Source of the DNA: an uncultured Selenomonas sp. | GTDB lineage: Bacteria > Bacillota > Negativicutes > Selenomonadales > Selenomonadaceae | DNA length: 64,000 nt | NCBI GenBank assembly: GCA_947167105.1 | Contig: CAMVGU010000001.1 | Location: forward strand, 186,001 to 250,000 | Reading direction: 5' to 3' | Shown: in pieces, positions 35,612 through 43,300 of the stretch | How the letters are laid out: every line of letters starts with the position of its first letter | How positions within the stretch are numbered: the first letter of the stretch is position 1 | Made by a program: the position numbers and the translations under genes | The notes under the pieces: generated by a model | What the model was told of the DNA's origin: nothing | The model's database searches: none | Seen by the model: only the letters and a program-made list of their open reading frames with translations

Positions 35612-36967
35612 CTACTTCAAAAAACCTATGCTGCTGATTCTGTCGATTGCTTGAACCTGGCTCTTATTCATATAGCGCAAATCAGATACCAGGACTTTGC
35701 GGATATACTGCTTCTCCGGCACACCTCCCGGGAAGGTATAGTAGCTGCTGGCAGAGTGCAGTACCATCGGTGTGCCTGCATCATCCTGTCCAAGGTACAT
35801 CATTACATGGCTGCCACTTATAAAGAGCAAGGAACCAGGCATGGTTTTCTTTATTTCCCCGTACCTTTCTGCAGTGCCAAGTGCTGCCAAAGGCACCTGC
35901 ACCGGCATCAATTCCTCCTGCTTATCGGCATCCCTGGGCAGCTCAATGCCCATGGTACGGTAGACATCACCGACAAAGGAGGAGCAATCCACGCTCTCGT
36001 CCTGACCGCCCCAGCCGTAAACATCCCCCAGGAACCTGAAACCCTGACGAATGAAATTGTTCTGCGTACAGGGCAGCCACCCCTTATGCACCGTATCATC
36101 ATCTGCTATGGACACTACGGCTTCACTCAAATGCGTATTCACATCCACAGGGATTTTGGCTGTCCACTGGCCCCCCTGCTTGGCAGGTGCCGTCAGGGGA
36201 ATGACACTGCCCATCTGGAAAGTCACGCTCCACGCACCGCCCACGTGTACCTGCTTTTTATCGGCAGTAACCACCAGGAAATCCTTGGGTGCCACATATT
36301 CCATCCAGGTGTCCCTGTCCGTGAAGGCAATAGACCCCATCTGCACCCAGCCCATATAGTTGCGGGTACGTGCGAACACGAATTGATGGTCAGCACTCTC
36401 TGCCAGCACCACCATAGGCTCTGCGGGGTCCACCGCAGTTCCCTGCAGATTGTCATAGTGGCTGTCGATTTCTGCAGTGGAATCCAGCCATCCAGCCACT
36501 TCAGGCAAGAGCCGCATATTTGCGCGCTGGCAGGCCACCGCATAGCGTACTTGTTGCACGGCAGGCAGCGCCTCCATGTTGCAGTTCTGCTTGGCATGTT
36601 CAAAGCTGTATTGGGTCAGTCTAGCACCATTCTTGTACAGCTCCGGTAAGCTGTCTTCGGCATAGTCAAGCATGGTAGCTACCATACTGGCACGGATATC
36701 ATCTGCAGGGACAGTCTCCGGATATTGGGCGAGATCTGTCAGCCAGGAATTGGGCTGACGTATTTTCCGGTTCACAGCCTCGATTTCCTCAGAGGTCAGC
36801 AACAGCGCATCTCCATTATCTGTGCGCTTGACCCAGTAGGACGCCGTTGCCCCCTCTCCCTGTACCTCAATAGAAGCCGCGCTTCCCACCGTGCCGGACT
36901 GGATCAGCAAGCATGCTGATAAGACTGCGCCTGCCAGCCACTTCAATTTCATTTTCACTTGCAACAT
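35612..36967 (-). CDS. Exported NlpC/P60 peptidoglycan hydrolase with SH3 domains
   Basis: A 451-residue secreted cell-wall peptidase. A signal peptide (hydrophobic core near residues 10-28) leads into an N-terminal helical domain. Two bacterial SH3-type segments follow (about 180-300, with VLAESADHQFVFARTRNYMG and VTADKKQVHVGGAW). The C-terminal NlpC/P60 catalytic domain has the nucleophilic Cys near 328 (VDCSSFVGDVYR), the catalytic His near 387 (GSHVMMYLG) and a later LHSASSY. Members cut gamma-D-Glu to diamino-acid bonds in muropeptides. The start at 36967 follows TGGAGG; an upstream in-frame start at 36991 is unlikely. Confidence 0.87.
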   Translation of the reverse strand: MLQVKMKLKWLAGAVLSACLLIQSGTVGSAASIEVQGEGATASYWVKRTDNGDALLLTSEEIEAVNRKIRQPNSWLTDLAQYPETVPADDIRASMVATMLDYAEDSLPELYKNGARLTQYSFEHAKQNCNMEALPAVQQVRYAVACQRANMRLLPEVAGWLDSTAEIDSHYDNLQGTAVDPAEPMVVLAESADHQFVFARTRNYMGWVQMGSIAFTDRDTWMEYVAPKDFLVVTADKKQVHVGGAWSVTFQMGSVIPLTAPAKQGGQWTAKIPVDVNTHLSEAVVSIADDDTVHKGWLPCTQNNFIRQGFRFLGDVYGWGGQDESVDCSSFVGDVYRTMGIELPRDADKQEELMPVQVPLAALGTAERYGEIKKTMPGSLLFISGSHVMMYLGQDDAGTPMVLHSASSYYTFPGGVPEKQYIRKVLVSDLRYMNKSQVQAIDRISSIGFLK

Positions 36968-37023
36968 ACTGATACCTCCAAACCACAGCATTGCCTGCGT
37001 GCAGGTTTTAACTTAAACGAAAT

Positions 37024-37287
37024 TCACCAGTTTTCAAACCTTTGATTTCGGTTCAGTTTCGTCATAAGTTTCATTTCATCGTCACTAAGTTCAAAATTAT
37101 AGATATCATTATTTTCACGGATATGTGATGGATTCCCTGAACCTGGTATGACCACATAGCCAGCCTGGATATGCCAGCGCAAGACGATTTGGGCAGGTGT
37201 CTTTCCGTGGCTTTTGGCTATTTCTTCTATGGTCTTGTTTGACAGTATCTTTTGTGTTTTACCAATGCTTATCCCTGCCGCCAGCAT
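37024..37287 (-). pseudogene. 5'-truncated aldo/keto reductase
   Basis: About 85 codons encode only the last quarter of an aldo/keto reductase: NKTIEEIAKSHGKTPAQIVL, then AGYVVIPGSGNPSHIREN and FELSDDEMKLM. The catalytic Tyr/Lys/Asp/His part is missing. Homology seems to begin near GKTQKIL; the first 8-10 codons are probably unrelated. The base composition is clearly more AT-rich than its neighbours, suggesting transfer. The break abuts the hairpin cluster at 37326-37423, so an insertion-element event probably removed the 5' part. Confidence 0.75.
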
Positions 37288-37325
37288 CTCCTGCCCTATA
37301 AGCCTGTTATAAGGCCATTGTTACA

Positions 37326-37423
37326 GATTTGCCGTTGGCAAATCCTCCTCGCGGCCTTTCAACGAGGCGGGAGATATACTCCCGCCTGTTAAAATGTACA
37401 CCCCCACTTACAGAAGTGGGGGG
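37326..37423 (-). repeat. Cluster of four hairpins, IS200/IS605-end-like
   Basis: Within 98 bases there are four stem-loops: GATTTGCC/GGCAAATC (37326-37344), CCTCG/CGAGG (37347-37367), GGCGGGAG/CTCCCGCC (37366-37386) and CCCCCACTT/AAGTGGGGG (37401-37422). The last resembles the terminal C-rich/G-rich palindrome of IS200/IS605 elements, and the group recalls the structured end and guide-RNA region found next to tnpB. No transposase or TnpB frame is present, so it would be an end remnant or a non-autonomous derivative. The stretch 37424-37601 holds nothing else I recognise. Confidence 0.45.
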
Positions 37424-37601
37424 CATCTGTCGTCTCATTATAATTCTACCATAAAACAAGAAGATTTGCACGAGACTTCTGCCCTGTCGGATTTTTAGAT
37501 TGCAGTAACGTGGGAAGAGCAGGATTTTCCTTCCTTATTGGCGAATATAATCCATGATAAGCGTGAACGTAACAATCTGTCAGTAATCGGAGTGATAATA
37601 A

Positions 37602-38225
37602 ATGCAGACAAAAAAGATACAGGTAGCTAGCGATACAGCGGATGTGAGCCGCGCCATGAAGGAGTCGAAGGACTTCGCACACAAGCTTCAACTTAACGAA
37701 AAAAGTTCCCTGCGCCTCCAGCTCCTCACGGAGGAACTGCTGGCCCTGCCCCGTGCCATCGTGGGAGAATTCTCTGCTGAATTCTGGCTGGAGAGCATAG
37801 ACCAAACCTGCCAGCTCCATCTGGATATGACGGCTGATATGAACTACTACAAGCGACAGGGCATGATTAAGGCCTCCACCAGCAAAAAGAATTCTGCCGA
37901 AGAAGGTTTCTTCGACAAGTTGCGTGACTTTGTGGAGGATGCCCTTTTCGCACAGGACACCTTGGACAGCTATACCTCGGAAGCCTCCTCGAACCTTATG
38001 ATATTCTACGGTGCCAACCGTGCCCAGTATGGCATTTCCTGGTCCCTGAGCCAATACAAGTCGGAGCTGGAGAATGCAGAAGAGGGTGATGAACTGGAAA
38101 CAGCCTGGGAGGAACTGAAGCAATCCATGCTCGCCAGGATTGCCGATGATGTGCAGGTAGCCGCCAAGGGCAACCAGGTTCATCTGACAGTCAAAAAAAC
38201 TTTTCCTGATACGAAAACAGCATAA
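37602..38225 (+). CDS. GHKL-ATPase-like protein of unknown function
   Basis: A 207-residue soluble protein. The segment SSLRLQLLTEELLALPRAIV (about 36-55) looks like the N-box helix of GHKL/anti-sigma-type ATPases but lacks the usual Asn. The C-terminal NQVHLTVKKTF resembles the last strand of the fold. Glycine-rich ATP-lid motifs are not evident, so it may be a degenerate, non-binding member. GGAGTGAT precedes the ATG. Its neighbour across the terminator is a PP2C/SpoIIE phosphatase operon, the classic partner of such kinases, which makes a partner-switching role tempting but unproven. Confidence 0.6.
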   Translation: MQTKKIQVASDTADVSRAMKESKDFAHKLQLNEKSSLRLQLLTEELLALPRAIVGEFSAEFWLESIDQTCQLHLDMTADMNYYKRQGMIKASTSKKNSAEEGFFDKLRDFVEDALFAQDTLDSYTSEASSNLMIFYGANRAQYGISWSLSQYKSELENAEEGDELETAWEELKQSMLARIADDVQVAAKGNQVHLTVKKTFPDTKTA

Positions 38226-38232
38226 GGCATAA

Positions 38233-38273
38233 AAAAGAGCATCTGGCAGTAAAATCTTCCAGATGCCTCTTTT
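38233..38273. terminator. Bidirectional terminator
   Basis: The stem AAAGAG-ATCTGG pairs with CCAGAT-CTCTTT around a loop, with an A-run on the left and a T-run on the right. It separates the convergent ATPase-like and GNAT genes. Confidence 0.75.
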
Positions 38274-38292
38274 CATTTCCCATGGAAAAGTG

Positions 38293-38952
38293 TCAGCGAA
38301 GGTGACTGGAGGACTCAGCGCTCACTGCCCCCTCAGCCCCCGGAATCTGTTTGGCATACAGCATGCACACCAGAGGGAATCTTCTTGAACCCGACCTCAT
38401 TTCTATATACCTCCGGCCAACGCAGCGGAAGCCATGATGCTCATAGAAACTGTAATCACAGTCATCATCCGTATATACGCACACATGCCTGCCTCTCCCC
38501 AGCCGCTCCAGTTCGTGCATCAGTCTGTTGCCTATACCCTTCCCCTGCAGCCTGGGATTGACTGCCATAAGGCATATTTCAACCTCCGCAATCTTACCAT
38601 AGGCTGCCAGCATTTGCGCATTTGCTTTATCATACTGCCTGTCGCTTCCCTGGAAGTAAAGATACCTGAGCCCCTGTACACATCTCACATAAGCCCGTTT
38701 CCACCAAGGCGTTTTCAGCCTTGGCTCTCCACGTAAGGAGACCAAGAGGAATCCTGCCAGTTTCCCTGCTGCCGTATAGGCAGCAAGAGGCCGGGTGCAT
38801 TCCACCTGGGCTGCGTAAAAAAAATATCTGCCAAAAAGCAAATCCACCAGCCAGGATGACCTTGCATAGCGGGTAAAATTCATGCCCTGAATGACAAAGC
38901 CTATGGCTTCAGATTCATTCTCAGCACAAAGCTTCCGCAACTCTATCTCCAC
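38293..38952 (-). CDS. GNAT-family N-acetyltransferase
   Basis: A 219-residue acetyltransferase. The acetyl-CoA-binding motif A reads LMAVNPRLQGKGIGNRLMHEL (about 129-148), followed by TDDDCDYSFYEHHGFRCVG, the usual motif B region. The substrate is unknown. It is the last gene of a leftward operon and starts 9 nt after the phosphatase gene. The C-terminal 25 residues (after the fold) look disordered. Confidence 0.82.
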   Translation of the reverse strand: MEIELRKLCAENESEAIGFVIQGMNFTRYARSSWLVDLLFGRYFFYAAQVECTRPLAAYTAAGKLAGFLLVSLRGEPRLKTPWWKRAYVRCVQGLRYLYFQGSDRQYDKANAQMLAAYGKIAEVEICLMAVNPRLQGKGIGNRLMHELERLGRGRHVCVYTDDDCDYSFYEHHGFRCVGRRYIEMRSGSRRFPLVCMLYAKQIPGAEGAVSAESSSHLR

Positions 38953-38961
38953 AAAAGCCTC

Positions 38962-40551
38962 CTACTTAGCACCGTAATAGGCAAAATTCAGCATGGTGAT
39001 ATCATCGAACTGTTCGGCCTCACCCACAAAGGCATCCATGTGCTTCTTCACCAGTTCCAGGGCCTCCCTTGGCCCTGCCTCCGGCTTCTCGTTTAATGCC
39101 TCCTGCAGACGCTCAACTCCAAACAGCGTCTCCTCCTTGTCGATGGCCTCGGTAACGCCATCGGTGCAGACAAAGAAGCTGTCACCGGGCTGCAGGTCGA
39201 ATTCCTGCTCCTTGAAGCGGGCATCTTCCATCATCGCCACCCCAGGGCCATGCTTGCCCACAATGTGCTCATATTTCCCACCGGCTCGTCTTACCATGGG
39301 GCTGCCATGCCCCGCATTTGCCACCATGCCCTTGCCCGTAGAGATTTGCAAGATGGTCAGCCAGACTGTCACGAACATGCCTGCCTCATTGCCTTCGCAG
39401 AGCTGGTTGTTTACGTCATACAAGATTTTGGCAGGAGAGAGGCTGTTGCTGACCTGGGTTCTGTTCTTGATCAAGGTCTTGGCAATTACCATAAAGAGCG
39501 CCGCCGGGACACCCTTGCCGGAAACATCTGCCATCACCACTGCCACATGGTCATTATCCACCATGAAGAAATCATAGAAGTCACCGCCCACTTCCTTGGC
39601 AGGTACAGAGCTGGCATAGATATCGAATTCCGACCTCTCCGGGAAGGGAGGGAAAATCGACGGCAGCATGTGCATCTGTATATCTGTCGCCACATTCAGC
39701 TCCGTCGCTATGCGCTCCTTTTCCCTGGTGGCCTTCTCGAAATCCCGCATATAAGCCTGGAGTTCTTTGGACATTGTGACAGCGGAATTTGCCAGGCGCT
39801 CGATTTCATCGCCTGTGCGCAAATCTATTTCCAAAGATTCCCCCTTTCGCATCTTCTGCGTCGCATATTCTTCCAAGGAGGCATTCAGGGCCAGCAACGG
39901 ACCGATGATTACCCGCGAGATTTCACGATAGAATATACAGCCTCCCAGCAGCATAATGGCTACCATGAAAACCGCAAACATATAGAGGAAACGATCTATT
40001 TCTTCCTCTACTTGATCCATGGCCAGATCAACCCCTACCAGGGCCACACTATTTCCTGCTGTATCAATGATTGGCGCATAGGCAGAGGCCACATAGCCGT
40101 ATTCATCGTTGTTCGTGACCAGCAGCGGAGGTATTCCCCCTTCTTCGGTTGACATAGCCTCCTTCATATACTTGTCCCCGCCCTGGTAGTAAGCTTCAGC
40201 AAAACCCAGTATGTCTATATCCTTTTCCTGGGCTCCGCTGGCCGTCCATATATAGACATAATCATTTTTCCGGGGAACCACCACATACAGGTATTTGACC
40301 CGCAGCATACTCCGCATATGCTCTAAATATTTATATGTTTCCTCATAGGCAGTATCCTTTTGCAAAGTTTTTTCATATTTGCCCACGGGGGCTGCACTCA
40401 GTCGCTCTGCCACAAGACACCCGTAGTTGTAAGCCATTTCAGTATACTTCTGCTCCATATTGCTGCGATAATAGCCAGGCACAGCAAAGCCCAAAATAAC
40501 GCATAGCAACGCAAGCAAGGCAAATAACCTGCCCAGGAATTTTTTCTGCAA
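38962..40551 (-). CDS. Membrane PP2C/SpoIIE-type serine phosphatase with HAMP
   Basis: A 529-residue receptor-like phosphatase. Two transmembrane segments (about 8-28 and 190-212) flank an extracytoplasmic Cache-like sensor. A HAMP domain and coiled coil lead into the PP2C_SIGMA catalytic domain with the metal-binding motifs KEVGGDFYDFF (about 320), MADVSGKGVPAALFM, FVCTDGVTEA and QFDDITML. Such enzymes usually dephosphorylate an STAS-domain anti-anti-sigma factor; none is nearby. It sits between the formyltransferase homologue and GNAT with 9-12 nt gaps, so it is translated from the same transcript. Confidence 0.87.
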   Translation of the reverse strand: MQKKFLGRLFALLALLCVILGFAVPGYYRSNMEQKYTEMAYNYGCLVAERLSAAPVGKYEKTLQKDTAYEETYKYLEHMRSMLRVKYLYVVVPRKNDYVYIWTASGAQEKDIDILGFAEAYYQGGDKYMKEAMSTEEGGIPPLLVTNNDEYGYVASAYAPIIDTAGNSVALVGVDLAMDQVEEEIDRFLYMFAVFMVAIMLLGGCIFYREISRVIIGPLLALNASLEEYATQKMRKGESLEIDLRTGDEIERLANSAVTMSKELQAYMRDFEKATREKERIATELNVATDIQMHMLPSIFPPFPERSEFDIYASSVPAKEVGGDFYDFFMVDNDHVAVVMADVSGKGVPAALFMVIAKTLIKNRTQVSNSLSPAKILYDVNNQLCEGNEAGMFVTVWLTILQISTGKGMVANAGHGSPMVRRAGGKYEHIVGKHGPGVAMMEDARFKEQEFDLQPGDSFFVCTDGVTEAIDKEETLFGVERLQEALNEKPEAGPREALELVKKHMDAFVGEAEQFDDITMLNFAYYGAK

Positions 40552-40563
40552 CCTGTTCCCCTC

Positions 40564-41427
40564 CTACGAAATCCTTGGAAACGGATATACTTCAGCTTGC
40601 CAGACGACATCCTCATGTTCAGCTTCTATAAGCTGCAATCTGACATGTCCATCCCGAAGGCGATAGAGTACGCTCCAGCCTTCATCCATTACATCTGCAC
40701 AAAGGATGCCCCTGCCGCAGGAAAAGCCCCCCACAAAATACACCTTTTCATGTATTTTTACGCGCAAAAGGCAGTTGTATATGCGATAGAGACGCTTGGC
40801 CTCTGCCACGGTGAGGCCATGGTTGAGCCTCGCCTCATCATAATGTTCCAGCTTGCAGCAAGGCAGCAGCTTTTCCTGAGGATGGGCATGCCCATAGAGA
40901 AAATCGAAATTCTCCAGCAGCTGCTTCGTCATGCGAAAGCCTGCCTGTGCGCATTTCAGGTAGACATCAATACTATCATCTTCATCCGTTATTTCAAAGG
41001 ACTCCTGCAGAATAATTTCCCCGGTATCAAATTTCTCTGCCAGCTTATGCAGCGTAACGCCGCTGCGCTTCAGCCCGCGCTCCAAAGCGCACTCCACCGG
41101 ACAATAGCCTCTGCCCTCGGGCAGCAAGGCATTGTGGAGATTAACCGCGTAAAAGCCTTCTTCCTGGGGCAGCACCGGGATCTTTTTGCCGTAATCCGCA
41201 GAGAAAAAAAGTTCACAGCCCCCTTCAATGTACCGGCGGACATCTGCTTCTGCCAGCATACCGTAATGCACGGGAATACCGTGCTGCTTTGCCATTCTTG
41301 CAATTTCACCGCTCCGAAAGCAATCCTCCTGATTGCCATAGGCATACACGGCCATGATCTCGTGACCAGCCAGCAAATAGGCAAAAATTTGCAGGAAAGT
41401 ATCTCCTCCCAAAAAAACAATTTTCAT
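40564..41427 (-). CDS. Formyltransferase-family protein, atypical active site
   Basis: A 287-residue protein with the fold of methionyl-tRNA or sugar-amine formyltransferases: MKIVFLGGDTFLQIF at the start, then NLHNALLPEGRGYCPVEC near 96-113 and KFDTGEIILQE near 132-142. The catalytic Asn96, His98 and Asp134 are kept, but the consensus HPS after them reads HNA, and the C-terminal tRNA-binding domain is replaced by a short different domain. It is therefore probably not the housekeeping Fmt; a modified sugar or small metabolite is more likely. It lies 12 nt upstream of the phosphatase and 24 nt after the S-component-like gene. Confidence 0.72.
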   Translation of the reverse strand: MKIVFLGGDTFLQIFAYLLAGHEIMAVYAYGNQEDCFRSGEIARMAKQHGIPVHYGMLAEADVRRYIEGGCELFFSADYGKKIPVLPQEEGFYAVNLHNALLPEGRGYCPVECALERGLKRSGVTLHKLAEKFDTGEIILQESFEITDEDDSIDVYLKCAQAGFRMTKQLLENFDFLYGHAHPQEKLLPCCKLEHYDEARLNHGLTVAEAKRLYRIYNCLLRVKIHEKVYFVGGFSCGRGILCADVMDEGWSVLYRLRDGHVRLQLIEAEHEDVVWQAEVYPFPRIS

Positions 41428-41450
41428 AGCCAGACCTCTTTAAACAATCG

Positions 41451-42161
41451 TCAAAATAACATAATCAGAGTGAGCAGCAATGCCGGCACAGAAAGGATCT
41501 GCCCCGGCAGGGCATATTCCGGCTCTCCTGCCAGAAGCAGGACAAAAATACCAGCCAGCAAGAGGGCGTAAATGCAACAGAGCCGTTGCTTCCCTTGCCT
41601 TGACACCGGAATGATGCTCTTTTTCTCCCCTGCACAGGCAATCCGAATGGAATCCGACGTGAGCACAATAAAGACCGGCAGCCCGAAAATAAGGGGAAAC
41701 ACTAAATCATTCAGGAAAATATACAAGGCCAGATTCTCTATGTAGAAGCCGAAAAGGAACCAGATTCCTCCCGCAATGAGCCAGGATGCTGCCAGGGCGG
41801 CCACGAAGGTAATCCAAATGTATATGAGCAAATTATAAGCAGTATGCACATGGGGCGCTTCCTGCCGATAAAGATACCACATGCGATAGGGCAGGTACGC
41901 CCCCACAAAATTCCCCAGAAAGCCCAGGCTGGAGGTAAGCTGCAGCGTCCCAAAGCAATCCGCTGCCAAATTGCCCCAGGCGCAGGCCCAGGCCCCCACA
42001 GGCCCGAACAGAAGGCCGGCTACCACCGGTATTGCATTGACGGGACGGATCTCCGTGAAGCCCTCCACCAGTACCATAACCTTGAAGCAGATGCCTAGAA
42101 ACACAAATGCCAAAAACACCAGAGCAAACTGTTTCCTTGTGCTGAGCTCAAGTTGTTTCAT
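41451..42161 (-). CDS. QueT-like ECF transporter S component
   Basis: A 236-residue integral membrane protein with about six hydrophobic segments. The region FTEIRPVNAIPVVAGLLFGP (about 34-53) and following AWACAWGNLAADCFGTL matches the conserved first half of QueT-type substrate-binding subunits. Such proteins bind a vitamin-like molecule and use a shared ECF module, which is not in this window. Substrate could be a queuosine precursor or something else. The start at 42161 follows GGGAGG and overlaps the EamA stop by 4 nt (ATGA). The longer frame upstream to 42311 is within eamA and rejected. Confidence 0.7.
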   Translation of the reverse strand: MKQLELSTRKQFALVFLAFVFLGICFKVMVLVEGFTEIRPVNAIPVVAGLLFGPVGAWACAWGNLAADCFGTLQLTSSLGFLGNFVGAYLPYRMWYLYRQEAPHVHTAYNLLIYIWITFVAALAASWLIAGGIWFLFGFYIENLALYIFLNDLVFPLIFGLPVFIVLTSDSIRIACAGEKKSIIPVSRQGKQRLCCIYALLLAGIFVLLLAGEPEYALPGQILSVPALLLTLIMLF

Positions 42162-43078
42162 CCTGCAGCCTCCCGGTGCCCTCTGAACCTGCTCCTTATA
42201 GCACCAAAATTCAGTCCGGATACGATTGCTCCCAAAACAACCAGGATCGCCCCCAAAAGCGCCTGCAACGTAAAACTTTCCTCCACCCCGCCCATGGCCT
42301 TGGGGATACAAATGGACATGAACAGCGTAACGACAGGCTCCAGAGCAAAAATCACCACCACATTGATGGGGTCTGCGTATTTCTGTCCATACATCAGCAT
42401 GATATAGGCAAAAGCCTTACTAAAAATAGCAAGCATAAAAAGGGAGGAAAGAAAGCTCCTGGTAAATTCCAGATCCAGGAACATCCTGGGATTTTCAAAA
42501 AACCAGGCAACGAATGCTACTGCGGCCATCAGCACCAGTTGTGTCACGGCCAGTAGCACCGGATCGCTGTTCTGGCAGAACTTATTTGCCACAACCGTGT
42601 ACAGGGACATGGCTATGCACTCACACAGCATAAACACAGAACCGACCAAGGGAAAGTCATCCGGAGAAACCCCATTAGTGACCAGAATCCCCGCCAGAAT
42701 CAGGATGATTGCCGCCATCTGCTGTCGATTGGGAAAACGGCGGTAAAAAACCAGAACAAAGAATGGTACAACCACTATGCCCAGGGAGGCCAGGACGCTG
42801 GCCGCAGATGGTGCCAGACGTTCTATGCCAGCCTTTTCAAACAGTAAGACCAGCAGCATCAAAAGTCCAAGCACGCCGCCCCGCAAGACATTGTGGCGAT
42901 TCAACTGCTTCAGCCGGGAGAAAAAACACAGCACCATAATGAGAGAAGCCATCCCGTTCATCAAGGCCAGATAGCCGAAAGAACTTAAATTTTCCGGCAA
43001 TCCCTTGATGAATACATAAGCGGATGCCCAGCACAACATGACAGAAAAAATGATGATACTGCTCTCAAATGTCCTCAA
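42158..43078 (-). CDS. EamA/DMT-family transporter
   Basis: A 306-residue transporter with about ten transmembrane helices in two EamA repeats (roughly residues 5-140 and 150-295). Conserved spots include FSVMLCWASAYVFIKGLPE at the start, LAPSAASVLASLGIVVVPFF near 88-107 and the second-half FALEPVVTLFMSI. DMT proteins export or import metabolites; the substrate cannot be read. It is the first gene of the operon leading to GNAT and has the promoter at 43166-43195. Confidence 0.86.
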   Translation of the reverse strand: MRTFESSIIIFSVMLCWASAYVFIKGLPENLSSFGYLALMNGMASLIMVLCFFSRLKQLNRHNVLRGGVLGLLMLLVLLFEKAGIERLAPSAASVLASLGIVVVPFFVLVFYRRFPNRQQMAAIILILAGILVTNGVSPDDFPLVGSVFMLCECIAMSLYTVVANKFCQNSDPVLLAVTQLVLMAAVAFVAWFFENPRMFLDLEFTRSFLSSLFMLAIFSKAFAYIMLMYGQKYADPINVVVIFALEPVVTLFMSICIPKAMGGVEESFTLQALLGAILVVLGAIVSGLNFGAIRSRFRGHREAAG

Positions 43079-43165
43079 ATCTTATCCTTCTCCCTGGGGA
43101 ATCCCTTCCCTTGTTCAAACTCATATCCACACTAACTGCTTCATACTTCTCAGACAGCCGCTATC

Positions 43166-43195
43166 ATTATAACGCCATTGCTCAAGTTTTCGCAA
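43166..43195 (-). promoter_or_regulatory. Promoter of the EamA operon (shared sequence)
   Basis: Leftward TTGCGA (43195-43190), 18 bp, TATAAT (43171-43166). The 15 bases CAATGGCGTTATAAT are identical to those at the metallophosphoesterase promoter at 60807-60821, at the same distance from a TTGCG -35. Confidence 0.6.
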
Positions 43196-43230
43196 CGCGA
43201 AATCATTCTCATCAGCATTTCTATGCCGCT

Positions 43231-43260
43231 TGACAGCCAATAAGCCTTCAAGTTATAATA
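43231..43260 (+). promoter_or_regulatory. Consensus promoter of the AGCS symporter gene
   Basis: TTGACA (43231-43236), 18 bp, TATAAT (43255-43260): perfect hexamers, 40 bp before the start codon. Confidence 0.8.
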
Positions 43261-43300
43261 CCCATGTTATTTTTTTATAGATATCATGGGAGGCTCTTGT

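Noticed and set aside
37446-38276. 276-codon - strand frame overlapping the GHKL-like gene
   Set aside because: The + strand gene has a ribosome-binding site, normal composition and its own terminator; the - frame would run through that terminator.
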